This document shows positions 1 through 7,852 of a stretch of DNA of 64,000 bases, one piece after another (positions within the stretch are counted from its first letter, which is position 1; every line of letters begins with the position of its first letter). Origin of the DNA: an uncultured Eubacteriales bacterium. Lineage in GTDB: Bacteria > Bacillota > Clostridia > Oscillospirales > UMGS1783. The translations under genes were made by a program, and so were the position numbers. The DNA is taken from positions 1 through 64,000 of the forward strand of contig CAKSHC010000008.1 of assembly GCA_934456365.1 (NCBI GenBank), given 5' to 3'. Below the pieces are notes generated by a model, which searched no databases, was not told where the DNA came from, and worked only from the letters and a program-made list of their open reading frames with translations.

Positions 1-348
1 AAGTGGAGCTATACGGTTGCAAAAGCATCAAAAAAAGCCGTAGCCTCTGAATGGAACATTTCAGAGGCTTCTCTACCCACCGAAGAAGTCCTGCGCGCTG
101 TGATGGAATATCCTTTTGTAACTGATTTGCTTGCTTTCGATATGCCGCAAAAAGCTGTGGAAAGAGTTTCCCGGCATTGCACAGCCTTGAAAGTTCTGAT
201 GCAGCGCCCCGATGCGCTGGCCGTTGTGGAAGAAGCGGAAAAAGATGTTTATGCTTATACGGGCACGGTAGAAGCCACTTCTTTGCAGAAGCAGTTCTTC
301 CCGGGTTGCCTTGCCGTGATCCACTACGTTTTGGCCGAGGAAGGATAA
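1..348 (+). CDS. 3' end of a small protein, paralogue of the next gene
   Basis: The reading frame is open from the first base of the window, so the 5' end is missing; 115 codons are visible. I recognise no family. The segment from TEEVLRAVMEYP to the C-terminus matches the next gene closely: both carry a TEEVLRAVMEYP stretch, an HCTALKV/RCTALRV segment and a KDVYAYTG motif in the same order. The two genes are 19 bp apart and look like a tandem duplication. The neighbour is a predicted lipoprotein, so this product is probably exported too, but its signal region lies outside the window. This copy uses fewer GC-rich codons than its neighbour, which suggests the copies are not of very recent origin. 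Confidence 0.75.
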   Translation, partial: KWSYTVAKASKKAVASEWNISEASLPTEEVLRAVMEYPFVTDLLAFDMPQKAVERVSRHCTALKVLMQRPDALAVVEEAEKDVYAYTGTVEATSLQKQFFPGCLAVIHYVLAEEG

Positions 349-367
349 TCTCAAAAAAGAGGACATT

Positions 368-865
368 ATGAAACGCATTCTATCCGCCCTGCTTCCCCTC
401 ATGCTTCTTCTTTCCCTCGCCGCCTGTTCGCAGAAAACGCAGGAGAGCGGCTCCCGGGATCTCCCCGATGTGCTGGCCGAGGTCCATGAAAATTTCGACC
501 GCGACCGCTGCTATTATTCCTTCCTGTCGGACGATCCGTCCGATACCCGGCAAAGAATGGATCTGGAGGAAGAAACGGTGGCCGCCCTCTCCACCGAAGA
601 GGTGCTGCGCGCCGTGATGGAATATCCCCGGCTCATCGATCTGATGGCCTACGATTCCCCCCGCGAGGCCGCGGACCATGTTTCCCGGCGCTGCACCGCG
701 CTGCGCGTGTTCCTGCAGCGGGAAGACGCCCGCTCCGCCCTCGCCGCGGCACAGAAGGATGTCTATGCCTATACCGGCAAGGTCGAAACCGATAAAACCT
801 CCAAAGCCTTTTTCCCCATCTATCTCGAAGTTCTGCGCCGCGCCCTCGAAAACGAACCGTTTTGA
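368..865 (+). CDS. Small predicted lipoprotein, unknown function
   Basis: A 165-residue protein starting with a lipoprotein signal peptide: MKR, a hydrophobic run of Leu/Ala/Pro, then the lipobox LAAC with the acceptor Cys at about residue 20. The rest is mainly polar and helical. It is paralogous over about 85 residues to the partial gene just upstream. The start is preceded by AGAGGA, and a strong hairpin with a T-run follows the stop, so the two paralogues probably end one transcript. Export to the membrane surface is well supported; the biochemical role is unknown to me. Confidence 0.8.
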   Translation: MKRILSALLPLMLLLSLAACSQKTQESGSRDLPDVLAEVHENFDRDRCYYSFLSDDPSDTRQRMDLEEETVAALSTEEVLRAVMEYPRLIDLMAYDSPREAADHVSRRCTALRVFLQREDARSALAAAQKDVYAYTGKVETDKTSKAFFPIYLEVLRRALENEPF

Positions 866-884
866 GAATCGCTTGGCGTGTGAG

Positions 885-917
885 AAAAAGCGGCTGTTTG
901 AAAACAGCCGCTTTTTT
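885..917 (+). terminator. Rho-independent terminator after the lipoprotein gene
   Basis: AAAGCGGCTGTT pairs with AACAGCCGCTTT around a 4-nt loop and is followed by a T-run. Confidence 0.9.
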
Positions 918-948
918 GCGCCAGGGGGTGGCCAAGCGCCGGGAAATG

Positions 949-957
949 TGGTATACT
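949..957 (+). promoter_or_regulatory. Extended -10 promoter element for the DUF362 gene
   Basis: TGG directly before TATACT (952-957) forms an extended -10. No good -35 is visible. It lies 8 bp upstream of the GAGGTG ribosome binding site. Confidence 0.5.
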
Positions 958-976
958 GGTCGGCGAGGTGATTTTT

Positions 977-2077
977 TTGAGTCGCATTTCCTGCCAAACA
1001 ACCCCGTCCTATTCCCCCGCCGATCTCGATCGCGCCGTGGCGGCGCATTTCGCCGCAATAGGCGAGGAGGAGCTTCGTCCCGGGATCCGGGTTTTGCTGA
1101 AAATGAATATGCTGCGCGGCGTTTCTCCCGAAACCGCCATCACCACCCACCCCGCCCTGGTCGCCGCCGTCGCGCGCTATCTGCGCTCGCGCGGGATCAC
1201 CGAGATCGTGGTGGCCGACAGCCCCGGCGGCACCTACACCGCCTCCCGGATGCACTCCGTCTACCGCGCCATCGGCCTGGGGGATGAAGCCTATTCCCTC
1301 AATGAAGACTTCTCCTTCGAGCGCGTCCATAAAGAGGGCACGCGCGGCTTCAATATCCTGACCCCGATCGTCCACGCCGACCTCGTCATCAACCTCCCCA
1401 AGCTCAAAACCCATGGGATGACGGTCATGTCCGGCGCCGTGAAAAACCTCTTCGGCGCCGTGCCCGGCCTCCAGAAGCCCGAGCTGCACTGCCTCAATCC
1501 CGATGAGCGGAAGTTTTCCGAAATGCTGCTCGAGCTGGCCGACGTCGTCGCCCCCGCCTACACCATCATCGACGCGGTCGACGCCATGGAGGGCGACGGG
1601 CCCAGCGGCGGCACCGTCTGCTCCCCGCACCTCACTATCGCCTCCCGCGATCTGGTCGCGCTGGATTGGTTCTGCGCCGAGAAGATTCTGCAGGTCGATC
1701 CCCGCCGCGTGCCCTATCTGGCCCTCGCCGAGGAGCAGGGAAGGCTGAAGGAGCGCGAGGTAGAAGGGGAGTATGCCCTTCCCGAAAAGCCCTTCCTTTT
1801 ACCCGAGGCTTCGTCGGTCGACTTTGCCGGAAAATTCCCCAAATTCCTGCAAAAGCCGGTTCACGCTCTTCTTGACCGTACGCTGGTTGCCCAGCCGAAG
1901 ATCGACCGCAAAAAATGCGTCGGCTGCGGCAAATGCGCCGAAAGCTGTCCGCAGCATATCATCACCCTGGTCAATCACAAGGCCCAAATCGATCGGCGCA
2001 CCTGTATTTCCTGCTTTTGCTGCCAGGAAATGTGCCCCGTAAAGGCCATTGGCGTCCGCCGCAAAATCAAACGGTAA
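977..2077 (+). CDS. DUF362 domain protein with C-terminal 2x[4Fe-4S] ferredoxin domain
   Basis: 366 residues. The N-terminal 280 or so residues match the DUF362 family (VVADSPGG, INLPKLKTHGMTVMSGAVKNLFG region). The C-terminus is a bacterial ferredoxin domain with two CxxCxxCxxxC sets (CVGCGKCAESC and CISCFCCQEMC). Such proteins are presumed cytoplasmic electron-transfer or iron-sulfur proteins; no member's reaction can be assigned here. I chose the TTG at 977 because GAGGTG at 965-970 sits 6 nt before it. A GTG at 968 is in frame but overlaps that site. The gene is monocistronic, between its own promoter and a perfect terminator. Confidence 0.85.
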   Translation: MSRISCQTTPSYSPADLDRAVAAHFAAIGEEELRPGIRVLLKMNMLRGVSPETAITTHPALVAAVARYLRSRGITEIVVADSPGGTYTASRMHSVYRAIGLGDEAYSLNEDFSFERVHKEGTRGFNILTPIVHADLVINLPKLKTHGMTVMSGAVKNLFGAVPGLQKPELHCLNPDERKFSEMLLELADVVAPAYTIIDAVDAMEGDGPSGGTVCSPHLTIASRDLVALDWFCAEKILQVDPRRVPYLALAEEQGRLKEREVEGEYALPEKPFLLPEASSVDFAGKFPKFLQKPVHALLDRTLVAQPKIDRKKCVGCGKCAESCPQHIITLVNHKAQIDRRTCISCFCCQEMCPVKAIGVRRKIKR

Positions 2078-2080
2078 GAT

Positions 2081-2112
2081 AAGGCCGGAGAGCATGCTCT
2101 CCGGCCTTTTTT
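2081..2112 (+). terminator. Rho-independent terminator
   Basis: Near-perfect palindrome AAGGCCGGAGAG/CTCTCCGGCCTT followed by T residues, directly after the DUF362 stop. Confidence 0.9.
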
Positions 2113-2233
2113 CAGGGAAAGACGATAAGGATCTTCCGCCGGCGACGCACCGCACCGGTTCCTTCTTACTTCCCAAAATTCCCGTTGCCGATTTTATTTT
2201 TAGGCGAGAGGGAAGAGGGAAGAAGTAAAAAGT

Positions 2234-2265
2234 AAAAATCCTCATTCTTGCGAATGAGGATTTTT
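2234..2265 (-). terminator. Terminator of the tRNA-Leu transcript
   Basis: AAAAATCCTCATTC and GAATGAGGATTTTT form a 14-bp stem with a 4-nt loop. On the minus strand it follows the tRNA CCA end immediately and carries a T-run. Confidence 0.85.
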
Positions 2266-2347
2266 GGTGCGGGCAACAGGAGTTGAACCTGCACGCCGAA
2301 GCGCCAGCTCCTAAGGCTGGTGCGTCTGCCAATTCCGCCATGCCCGC
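2265..2347 (-). tRNA. tRNA-Leu (anticodon TAG)
   Basis: Read on the minus strand, the acceptor stem GCGGGCA pairs perfectly with TGCCCGC, followed by discriminator A and an encoded CCA. The anticodon loop CTTAGGA carries TAG, reading CTN leucine codons. A short type-II variable arm (CGC-TTCG-GCG) fits a leucine tRNA, and the T-loop GGTTCAACTCC is intact. It has its own consensus promoter and terminator. Confidence 0.95.
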
Positions 2348-2357
2348 GTATGGCTTT

Positions 2358-2386
2358 ATTATAGTGAGCCGGGCGCGGTTTGTCAA
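2358..2386 (-). promoter_or_regulatory. Consensus sigma-A promoter for tRNA-Leu
   Basis: On the minus strand TTGACA, a 17-bp spacer and TATAAT: both hexamers match consensus exactly, as expected for a stable-RNA promoter. It lies between the proA stop and the tRNA. Confidence 0.9.
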
Positions 2387-2390
2387 GAAA

Positions 2391-3632
2391 TCACCGCACC
2401 TGTCCCGTCCCCTCCACGAGGTATTTGTAGGTGTTGAGCTCGTTGAGCCCCATCGGGCCGCGCGCGTGCAGCTTCTGGGTCGAGATCCCGATCTCGGCGC
2501 CCAGCCCGAATTCGCCGCCGTCGGTAAAGCGCGTCGAGGCGTTGTGGTAAACCGCCGCCGCGTCCACCGCGGCCAGAAACCGCGCCGCCGCCTCCTCATT
2601 TTGGGTCACAATGCATTCGCTGTGGCGGGTGGAATAGCGCGCGATGTGGGAAAGCGCCGCCTCCAGATCGTCCACCACCCCCACGCTCAGGATCAGATCG
2701 TTGTATTCGGTCGCAAAATCCTCCTCGGTGGCCGGGATCATTTCCGGGCAGATCGCCCGCGCCCGCTCGTCGCCGCGCAGCTGCACCCCGGCCCGCCACA
2801 GATCCTCCGCGATCCGCGGCAAAAGCGCCGGCGCGATCTCCCGGTGGATCAGAAGCGTTTCCGCCGCATTGCACACGCTCGGCCGGCTCACCTTGGCGTT
2901 GTGCACGATCGCGACCGCCATCTCGGGATCGGCCGCCTTGTCCACATAAATGTGGCAGTTGCCCACCCCCGTCGCGATCACCGGCACCCGCGCTTCATTC
3001 ACCACTCGCTCGATCAGGCTTTTGCCGCCGCGCGGGATCAGAAGATCCAGCCCCGATTCGGCCGCCATCATCGCCGAGGCGCTCTCGCGCGAGGTGTCGT
3101 CCACCAGCCGGATCAGATCCTCGGGAAAGCCCTGCTCCTTCAGAACCCGGCGCAGAATCCCGATCAGCGCCGCGTTGGAGCGGTAGGCCTCCCGCCCCCC
3201 GCGCAGCAGAACCCCGTTGCCGGACTTGAAGCATAAAAGCCCCGCGTCCACCGACACGTTCGGCCGCGCCTCAAAGATGATGCCGACCACCCCGAACGGC
3301 ACGCTCACCTTGCGGATGCGCAGCCCGGCCGCATTCCGGTAGTCCGCCAAAACGCGCCCCACCGGGTCGGGCAGCGCCGCGATCTCCCGGGCGCCGCGCG
3401 CCATCGCCGCCACCCGCTCCGGCGTCAGCCGCAGCCGATCCTGCATCGAAACGCTCATGCCCGCCGCCCGCGCCGCCTCCAGATCGGCGGCGTTTTCGGC
3501 TAAAATACCCTCCGTCCCTTCCAAAAGCGCCAAAGCCGCCGCCTCCAAAAAGGCGTTTTTCCTTTCGGCGCTGGCGCCGGCCAGAAGGGGAGCGGCCTGC
3601 GCGATTTTCTGAACCTGCTGCGCGATCGTCAT
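2391..3632 (-). CDS. proA: Gamma-glutamyl phosphate reductase
   Basis: 413 residues, the usual length of this NADPH-dependent enzyme, which reduces gamma-glutamyl phosphate to glutamate semialdehyde in proline synthesis. The aldehyde-dehydrogenase-like fold is clear. The segment AGVQLRGDERAR and the C-terminal RFTDGGEFGLGAEIGISTQ block with the HARGPMGL ending are hallmarks of ProA, and the catalytic Cys lies in the SVCNAAETLLIH segment. The gene overlaps the end of proB by an ATGA junction, so the two are translationally coupled. Confidence 0.97.
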   Translation of the reverse strand: MTIAQQVQKIAQAAPLLAGASAERKNAFLEAAALALLEGTEGILAENAADLEAARAAGMSVSMQDRLRLTPERVAAMARGAREIAALPDPVGRVLADYRNAAGLRIRKVSVPFGVVGIIFEARPNVSVDAGLLCFKSGNGVLLRGGREAYRSNAALIGILRRVLKEQGFPEDLIRLVDDTSRESASAMMAAESGLDLLIPRGGKSLIERVVNEARVPVIATGVGNCHIYVDKAADPEMAVAIVHNAKVSRPSVCNAAETLLIHREIAPALLPRIAEDLWRAGVQLRGDERARAICPEMIPATEEDFATEYNDLILSVGVVDDLEAALSHIARYSTRHSECIVTQNEEAAARFLAAVDAAAVYHNASTRFTDGGEFGLGAEIGISTQKLHARGPMGLNELNTYKYLVEGTGQVR

Positions 3633-4402
3633 TTCATCACCTCAAAAAACGTGCCCACATTCTCGCCGCGCAGGATCCGATAAAGCGCCTGCGGCTCGGC
3701 GCCGCTTGTCAGAACCATCGGGATCCCCGCCGCGTTGACCCGCTCGGCCGCCTCCAGCTTGGTCACCATGCCGCCCGTCCCGCAGGCCGTCACACTGCCG
3801 CCCGCCGTCTTCCGGATCGCGTCGGTCACCCCGCACACCCGCTCGATGCGCACCGCGCCCGACTGGTGCGGATCGCGGTCGTAAAGCGCGTCCACATCGG
3901 ACAAAAGCACCAGCAGATCGGCTTCGGCCAAAATCGCCACGATCGCCGAAAGGGTGTCGTTGTCGCCGATGCGGATCTCGTCGACTGCCACCGTGTCGTT
4001 TTCGTTGACGATCGGGATCACTCCCAAAGCCAGAAGCCGCTGGATGGTGTTGCGCACATGCTCGTCCCCGTCGTTGACCTCCAGAACCCCGCGGGTCAGC
4101 AAAACCTGCCCCACCGTGTGCCCGTATTCGGCAAAAAGGCGCTCGTAAAGGTTCATCAGGCGCCCCTGGCCCACCGCGGCCGCCGCCTGCTTGGATGGAA
4201 TGTCCTTCGGGCGCTCGGCCAGTCCCAGAACGTTTACCCCCGCGCTGATCGCGCCGGAGGAAACCAGAAGCACCTGTACCCCCTCGTTGGCGATCCCGCA
4301 GAGCGTGCGCACCAGCCGCTCCATGCCCTCTAAATTCATTTTTCCATTGGGCAGGGTCAGACTCGACGACCCAACCTTCACCACAATCCGGCGATATTTC
4401 AT
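3629..4402 (-). CDS. proB: Glutamate 5-kinase (catalytic domain only)
   Basis: 257 residues from the chosen start. It phosphorylates glutamate in the first step of proline synthesis. The amino-acid kinase fold is seen in VVKVGSSSL, LVSSGAISAG, NENDTVAVDEI and GTGGMVTKLEAA. It stops after the kinase domain, so the C-terminal PUA domain of the roughly 367-residue E. coli enzyme is absent. I placed the start at 4402 because GGGAGG precedes it by 6 nt; an upstream in-frame ATG at 4432 overlaps the promoter -10. The ATGA overlap with proA indicates a proBA operon. Confidence 0.95.
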   Translation of the reverse strand: MKYRRIVVKVGSSSLTLPNGKMNLEGMERLVRTLCGIANEGVQVLLVSSGAISAGVNVLGLAERPKDIPSKQAAAAVGQGRLMNLYERLFAEYGHTVGQVLLTRGVLEVNDGDEHVRNTIQRLLALGVIPIVNENDTVAVDEIRIGDNDTLSAIVAILAEADLLVLLSDVDALYDRDPHQSGAVRIERVCGVTDAIRKTAGGSVTACGTGGMVTKLEAAERVNAAGIPMVLTSGAEPQALYRILRGENVGTFFEVMK

Positions 4403-4427
4403 TTCGCGCCTCCCGGAGTTTTCTCTT

Positions 4428-4457
4428 ATCATAATCTTTTTGCGCCCGGAAAGTCAA
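4428..4457 (-). promoter_or_regulatory. Promoter of proBA
   Basis: Minus-strand TTGACT, an 18-bp spacer and TATGAT, just upstream of the proB ribosome binding site. Confidence 0.7.
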
Positions 4458-4540
4458 TAAAATCGGCGAAAAAATCTCATTTTCCCCCTACTCATTCCGC
4501 CTTTTTTGTATTATAATGAAGAAAAAAGGAGGGAATCGTC

Positions 4541-4927
4541 ATGCCCGCATTGAAAAATATGACCCTTTCGGTCGGCGGAATCGACCTCACCATCGAAACC
4601 GACGAGGACCGCGGCTATCTCCAGCGCCTTGCCTCCAAGGTCGACGAGCGCCTGGCCTACTACCTGCGCATGGGCGCCAAGGTCACCGTCACCCAGGCCG
4701 CCGTCCTGGCCGCCCTGGAATTCTGCGATGAGCTGGAGAAAAACAACGCCGCCGTCGAAAATATGCGCGCCCAGATGCGCACCTATATCGACGATTCGGT
4801 GCGCGCCGCCGCCGACCGCGACCGCTATAAAACCGAGCTCGACCGTACCCGCACCGAGCTCTCCCGCCTTCAGGACGCCCACGAAAAAGAGGGATCGGAC
4901 CATGGATATCCGGATTCGCTTTATTGA
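4541..4927 (+). CDS. zapA: Cell division protein ZapA
   Basis: 128 residues. ZapA dimers or tetramers crosslink FtsZ filaments at midcell. The N-terminal ZapA head domain is seen as a short beta region (KNMTLSVGGIDLTIETDED) followed by YLQRLASKVDERL and a long helix rich in Asp, Arg, Lys and Glu that would form the coiled coil. AAGGAGGG lies 7 nt before the ATG, and a TATAAT at 4512-4517 may serve as -10. The gene opens a compact zapA-dut-maf unit and overlaps the dut start by 26 bp. Confidence 0.85.
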   Translation: MPALKNMTLSVGGIDLTIETDEDRGYLQRLASKVDERLAYYLRMGAKVTVTQAAVLAALEFCDELEKNNAAVENMRAQMRTYIDDSVRAAADRDRYKTELDRTRTELSRLQDAHEKEGSDHGYPDSLY

Positions 4928-5345
4928 GCACGAGGGGAAAATCCCCCCCCTTCCGCACCGCGCCACCCCCGGCAGCGCCGGGGTCGACCTCTGCGCCATG
5001 ATCCCCGAGCCGCTGACCATCGCCCCCCGCGCCCTGGTGCGCGTCCCCACCGGCCTGGCCCTTGAGCTGCCGGAAAATACCGTCGGCCTCGTCTATGCCC
5101 GCTCGGGACTGGGCACCAAGCACGGGATCGCCCTCTCCAACGGAGTCGGCGTCATCGATTCCGATTACCGCGGCGAGATCGCCGTCGGCTTGTGCAACCT
5201 GTCGGACGAGCCCTTCACCATCCAGCCCGGCGACCGGATCGCCCAGCTGGTCGTCACCCCCTGCCCGCCCGTTTCCTTTGTCCCCGCCGAAGAGCTCAGC
5301 GAAACCGCGCGCGGCGAGGGCGGCTTCGGCTCATCGGGGCGCTGA
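4902..5345 (+). CDS. dut: dUTP diphosphatase (dUTPase)
   Basis: 147 residues, typical of the trimeric dUTPase that hydrolyses dUTP to dUMP and keeps uracil out of DNA. The conserved motifs appear in order: ATPGSAGVDL (motif 1), YARSGLGTKHGI (motif 2), GVIDSDYRGEI (motif 3, catalytic Asp), GDRIAQLV (motif 4) and the glycine-rich C-terminal RGEGGFGSSGR (motif 5). The ATG at 4902 lies inside the 3' end of zapA and follows a GAGGG site. Only 4 bp separate it from maf. Confidence 0.96.
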   Translation: MDIRIRFIEHEGKIPPLPHRATPGSAGVDLCAMIPEPLTIAPRALVRVPTGLALELPENTVGLVYARSGLGTKHGIALSNGVGVIDSDYRGEIAVGLCNLSDEPFTIQPGDRIAQLVVTPCPPVSFVPAEELSETARGEGGFGSSGR

Positions 5346-5349
5346 CGCC

Positions 5350-5898
5350 ATGCTGATCCTCGCCTCCGGCTCGCCCCGCCGAAAAATTCTTCTGCAGAAT
5401 CTGACCGCCGATTTCCGGATCGTCATCCCGGAAATCGACGAATCCGCCGTCGCCGCCCGCCGCCTCACCCCGCAGGGGAAGGTGCGCGCCCTGTCGCGCG
5501 AAAAGGCAAAAGCCATCGCCCGAAAATTCCCGCAGGATTCCGTTCTGGCCGCCGATACCGTGGTCGCCCGGGGGCTGCGGGTGCTCGGCAAGCCGCGCGA
5601 TCGGAAAGAAGCCGCTGCCATGCTGCGCGCCCTTTCCGGCAAAACCCATTCGGTCTGGACCGGGGTCACGCTCCTTCGCTCCGACCGCGCCGTGACCTAC
5701 GCCGTAAGAACCCGCGTGCGCTTCCGCCGCCTTTCGGAAGAGGAAATTTCTTCCTATGCCGCTTCCGGCGAAGGCCTCGATAAGGCCGGCGCCTACGGCA
5801 TCCAGGGCAGGGCCGGCGATTTCGTGGAAAGCCTGCGCGGCGAGTACTTCAACGTCGTCGGTTTGCCGCTTCGTCGATTATCTTGCCTTCTCGGTTGA
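5350..5898 (+). CDS. maf: Maf/YhdE family nucleotide pyrophosphatase
   Basis: 182 residues. Maf proteins hydrolyse dTTP, UTP or modified nucleotides and act as house-cleaning pyrophosphatases; they are also linked to septum control. The N-terminal signature LASGSPRRKILL, the central AADTVV, and the DKAGAYGIQGRAG and GEYFNVVGLPL blocks are all present. It begins 4 bp after dut, so the two house-cleaning enzymes are probably made together with ZapA. Confidence 0.95.
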   Translation: MLILASGSPRRKILLQNLTADFRIVIPEIDESAVAARRLTPQGKVRALSREKAKAIARKFPQDSVLAADTVVARGLRVLGKPRDRKEAAAMLRALSGKTHSVWTGVTLLRSDRAVTYAVRTRVRFRRLSEEEISSYAASGEGLDKAGAYGIQGRAGDFVESLRGEYFNVVGLPLRRLSCLLG

Positions 5899-5923
5899 CT
5901 TTTTTTGTCGCTTGTGGTATAGT
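5895..5923 (+). promoter_or_regulatory. Promoter of the methylglyoxal synthase homologue
   Basis: TTGACT, 17-bp spacer ending in TGTGG, then TATAGT: a strong sigma-A promoter overlapping the last bases of maf. Confidence 0.85.
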
Positions 5924-5953
5924 GAGTTTATCTTTCGTAAAGGAGGGATCGGT

Positions 5954-6343
5954 ATGCGGATTGCCCTGATGGCCCAGGATAAGAAAAAAGAGCAAATGGT
6001 TCGCTTCTGCCTGAGCCGCGCCGGTCTGCTCAGCCGAAACGAGATCTTCAGCACCGGCACCACCGGCAAAATGGTGGCCGAGGCCACCGGCCTGCCCATC
6101 CGCTGCTTTTTGACCGGCAAGCAGGGCGGCGATCAGCAGATCGCCGAGCGCGTCGCCTATGGGGAGATCGATCTCCTGATCTTCTTCCGGGACACGCTGA
6201 CCTCCGCCCCCGTCAAGATCTACGACGACCTGCTCCGTACCTGCGATATCTACGGCGTGCCCTACGCCACCAACCTCGCCACCGCCGAGGCTCTTTTGAG
6301 CGCCCTCGCGCGCGGCGAGCTCCATTCCGACAACGCCCGCTGA
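5954..6343 (+). CDS. mgsA: Methylglyoxal synthase homologue with altered active-site residues
   Basis: 129 residues, close to the family length. MgsA converts dihydroxyacetone phosphate to methylglyoxal plus phosphate. The phosphate-binding GTTGK, the GGDQQ block with the catalytic Asp, and the C-terminal VPYATNLATAEALL match the family. However, the usual DPLTAQPHEPDV stretch, which carries the conserved His (His98 in E. coli) and a following Asp, reads DTLTSAPVKIYDD here, and the N-terminal AHDKKK reads AQDKKK. Catalytic activity is therefore uncertain. A GGAGGG site precedes the ATG, behind its own promoter. Confidence 0.8.
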   Translation: MRIALMAQDKKKEQMVRFCLSRAGLLSRNEIFSTGTTGKMVAEATGLPIRCFLTGKQGGDQQIAERVAYGEIDLLIFFRDTLTSAPVKIYDDLLRTCDIYGVPYATNLATAEALLSALARGELHSDNAR

Positions 6344-6435
6344 TCCTCGTTCCCTTTGCCGCTCCGCCCGGGGAGGAAAAGGGAGCCGTCTCTTCGCGCG
6401 TCAGCGAAGCCCGAAGGGAGGTTCGGCCTCCGAAG

Positions 6436-6494
6436 AAGGGTGGCCCCGAAAGTCGCTTCGTCCCTTCGCATTTGCGAAGCGGCGAAGTTTTTTT
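6436..6494 (+). promoter_or_regulatory. Terminator/antiterminator leader of hisS, T-box-like
   Basis: CTTCGTCCCTTCGC (6456-6469) pairs with GCGAAGCGGCGAAG (6474-6487) at 13 of 14 positions and is followed by seven T: an intrinsic terminator 27 bp before hisS. Just upstream, AAGGG (6436-6440) could pair with CCCTT (6462-6466) and CGAA with TTCG, leaving a TGGCCC bulge. This has the geometry of a T-box antiterminator (AGGGTGG), and it shares bases with the terminator arm. No Stem I or specifier loop is evident in the 90 bp upstream, and UGGC would not pair with a normal His tRNA end. It could instead be a dispersed intergenic repeat. Confidence 0.4.
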
Positions 6495-6520
6495 ATTCTC
6501 ATTTAAGGAAAGGAACCGCT

Positions 6521-7771
6521 ATGGAACGTATCTCCGCCCCCCGCGGCACGCAGGACGTGCTCGCGTCCGAGGTCTACCGCTGGCAGGCCCTCGAGCAGTC
6601 GCTGCGCGAGCTGGCCGCCTCCTTCGGGTTCTCCGAAACCCGTTTCCCCACCTTTGAGCATACCGAGCTCTTCGCCCGCGGCGTCGGCGAAACCACCGAC
6701 GTCGTCCAGAAAGAAATGTATACTTTCGAGGATAAAGGCGGCCGCAGCATCACCCTGCGCCCCGAAGGCACCGCCTCGGTCGTGCGCAGCGTGCTGGAGC
6801 ACGGACTCTACGGCGGCTCCCTTCCCCTCAAGCTCTTCTATATCATCCCCTGCTTCCGCTACGAGAAGCCCCAGGCCGGCCGCCTGCGCGAGTTCCACCA
6901 GTTCGGCGTCGAGCTCTTCGGCTCGGCCGAGCCCGCCGCCGATGTGGAGATCATCTCCCTCGGCGCCGCCCTGCTCAAAAAGCTCGGCGTGGAGGGCGTG
7001 GAGCTGGCGATCAATTCCATCGGCTGCAAGGAGTGCCGCGCCAAATACCGCGAAGCCCTGAAAGCCTACTATGGCCGGTACCGCGACCGGCTCTGCGAAA
7101 CTTGCCAAACCCGCCTCGAGAAAAATCCCATGCGCCTGCTCGACTGCAAAAGCCCCGTCTGCTCCGCCCTCAAGCCCGGCGCCCCGAAAATCACGGACTA
7201 CCTCTGCGACGATTGCTCTGCCCACTTCGCCGCCGTCCGCCGCGGGCTCGACGCGCTGGAAATCCCGTATCGCGTCGATCCCGGCATCGTCCGCGGCCTC
7301 GATTATTATAACCGCACTGTCTTCGAATTCCTCTCGGGCAAAATCGGCGCCCAAAGCGCCGTGCTCGCCGGCGGCCGCTACGACGGGCTCGCCGAAGAGC
7401 TCGGCGAGGTCAGCCTCCCCGCTCTCGGCTTTGCCATGGGCCTGGAGCGCCTGCTCCTGCTGATGGAAAACACCGGCCTCTCCTTCCCCGAGCCCCCCGG
7501 GCCCGACCTCTATATCGCCGCCCTCGGCGAGCAGGCCTCCCTCGCCGGAGCCCGCCTGGCGCAATCCCTGCGCCAGAGCGGCAAGCGAGTCGTGACCGAC
7601 CTCTGCTCCCGCTCCCTGAAAGCCCAGATGAAATACGCCGGCAAAATCGGAGCGAAAAAAACGCTCATCCTCGGCGAGGAAGAGCTCAAAACCGGCTCCT
7701 TCCTCCTGAAGGATATGGCCACCGGCGAGCAGCTCCCCGTCACCGAGCAAACGCTCGCCCAGTCACTTTGA
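6521..7771 (+). CDS. hisS: Histidyl-tRNA synthetase
   Basis: 416 residues, normal for the homodimeric class II enzyme. The N-terminal ISAPRGTQDVL, motif 2 (FRYEKPQAGRLREFHQFG), the histidine-binding GLDYYNRTVFEF, motif 3 (GFAMGLERLLLL) and the C-terminal anticodon-binding domain with TDLCSRSLKAQMKYA are all visible. The start at 6521 follows AAGGAAAGG. The frame extends upstream but only through the leader hairpin, so the long version is not credible. Expression may be controlled by that leader. Confidence 0.96.
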   Translation: MERISAPRGTQDVLASEVYRWQALEQSLRELAASFGFSETRFPTFEHTELFARGVGETTDVVQKEMYTFEDKGGRSITLRPEGTASVVRSVLEHGLYGGSLPLKLFYIIPCFRYEKPQAGRLREFHQFGVELFGSAEPAADVEIISLGAALLKKLGVEGVELAINSIGCKECRAKYREALKAYYGRYRDRLCETCQTRLEKNPMRLLDCKSPVCSALKPGAPKITDYLCDDCSAHFAAVRRGLDALEIPYRVDPGIVRGLDYYNRTVFEFLSGKIGAQSAVLAGGRYDGLAEELGEVSLPALGFAMGLERLLLLMENTGLSFPEPPGPDLYIAALGEQASLAGARLAQSLRQSGKRVVTDLCSRSLKAQMKYAGKIGAKKTLILGEEELKTGSFLLKDMATGEQLPVTEQTLAQSL

Positions 7772-7796
7772 TTCTGATTTATTTTTTGATTTATTC

Positions 7797-7825
7797 TTGC
7801 ATTTCAGCGCAGGAAGATGTAAAAT
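7797..7825 (+). promoter_or_regulatory. Promoter of the SipW-type surface protein
   Basis: TTGCAT, 17-bp spacer, TAAAAT. Confidence 0.65.
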
Positions 7826-7852
7826 CAATAGCGCTAAAGGAGGATATGTGAA

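Noticed and set aside
6262..6471. A 69-codon minus-strand frame over the hisS leader
   Set aside because: It is low-complexity, lacks a ribosome site and overlaps the terminator/antiterminator element.
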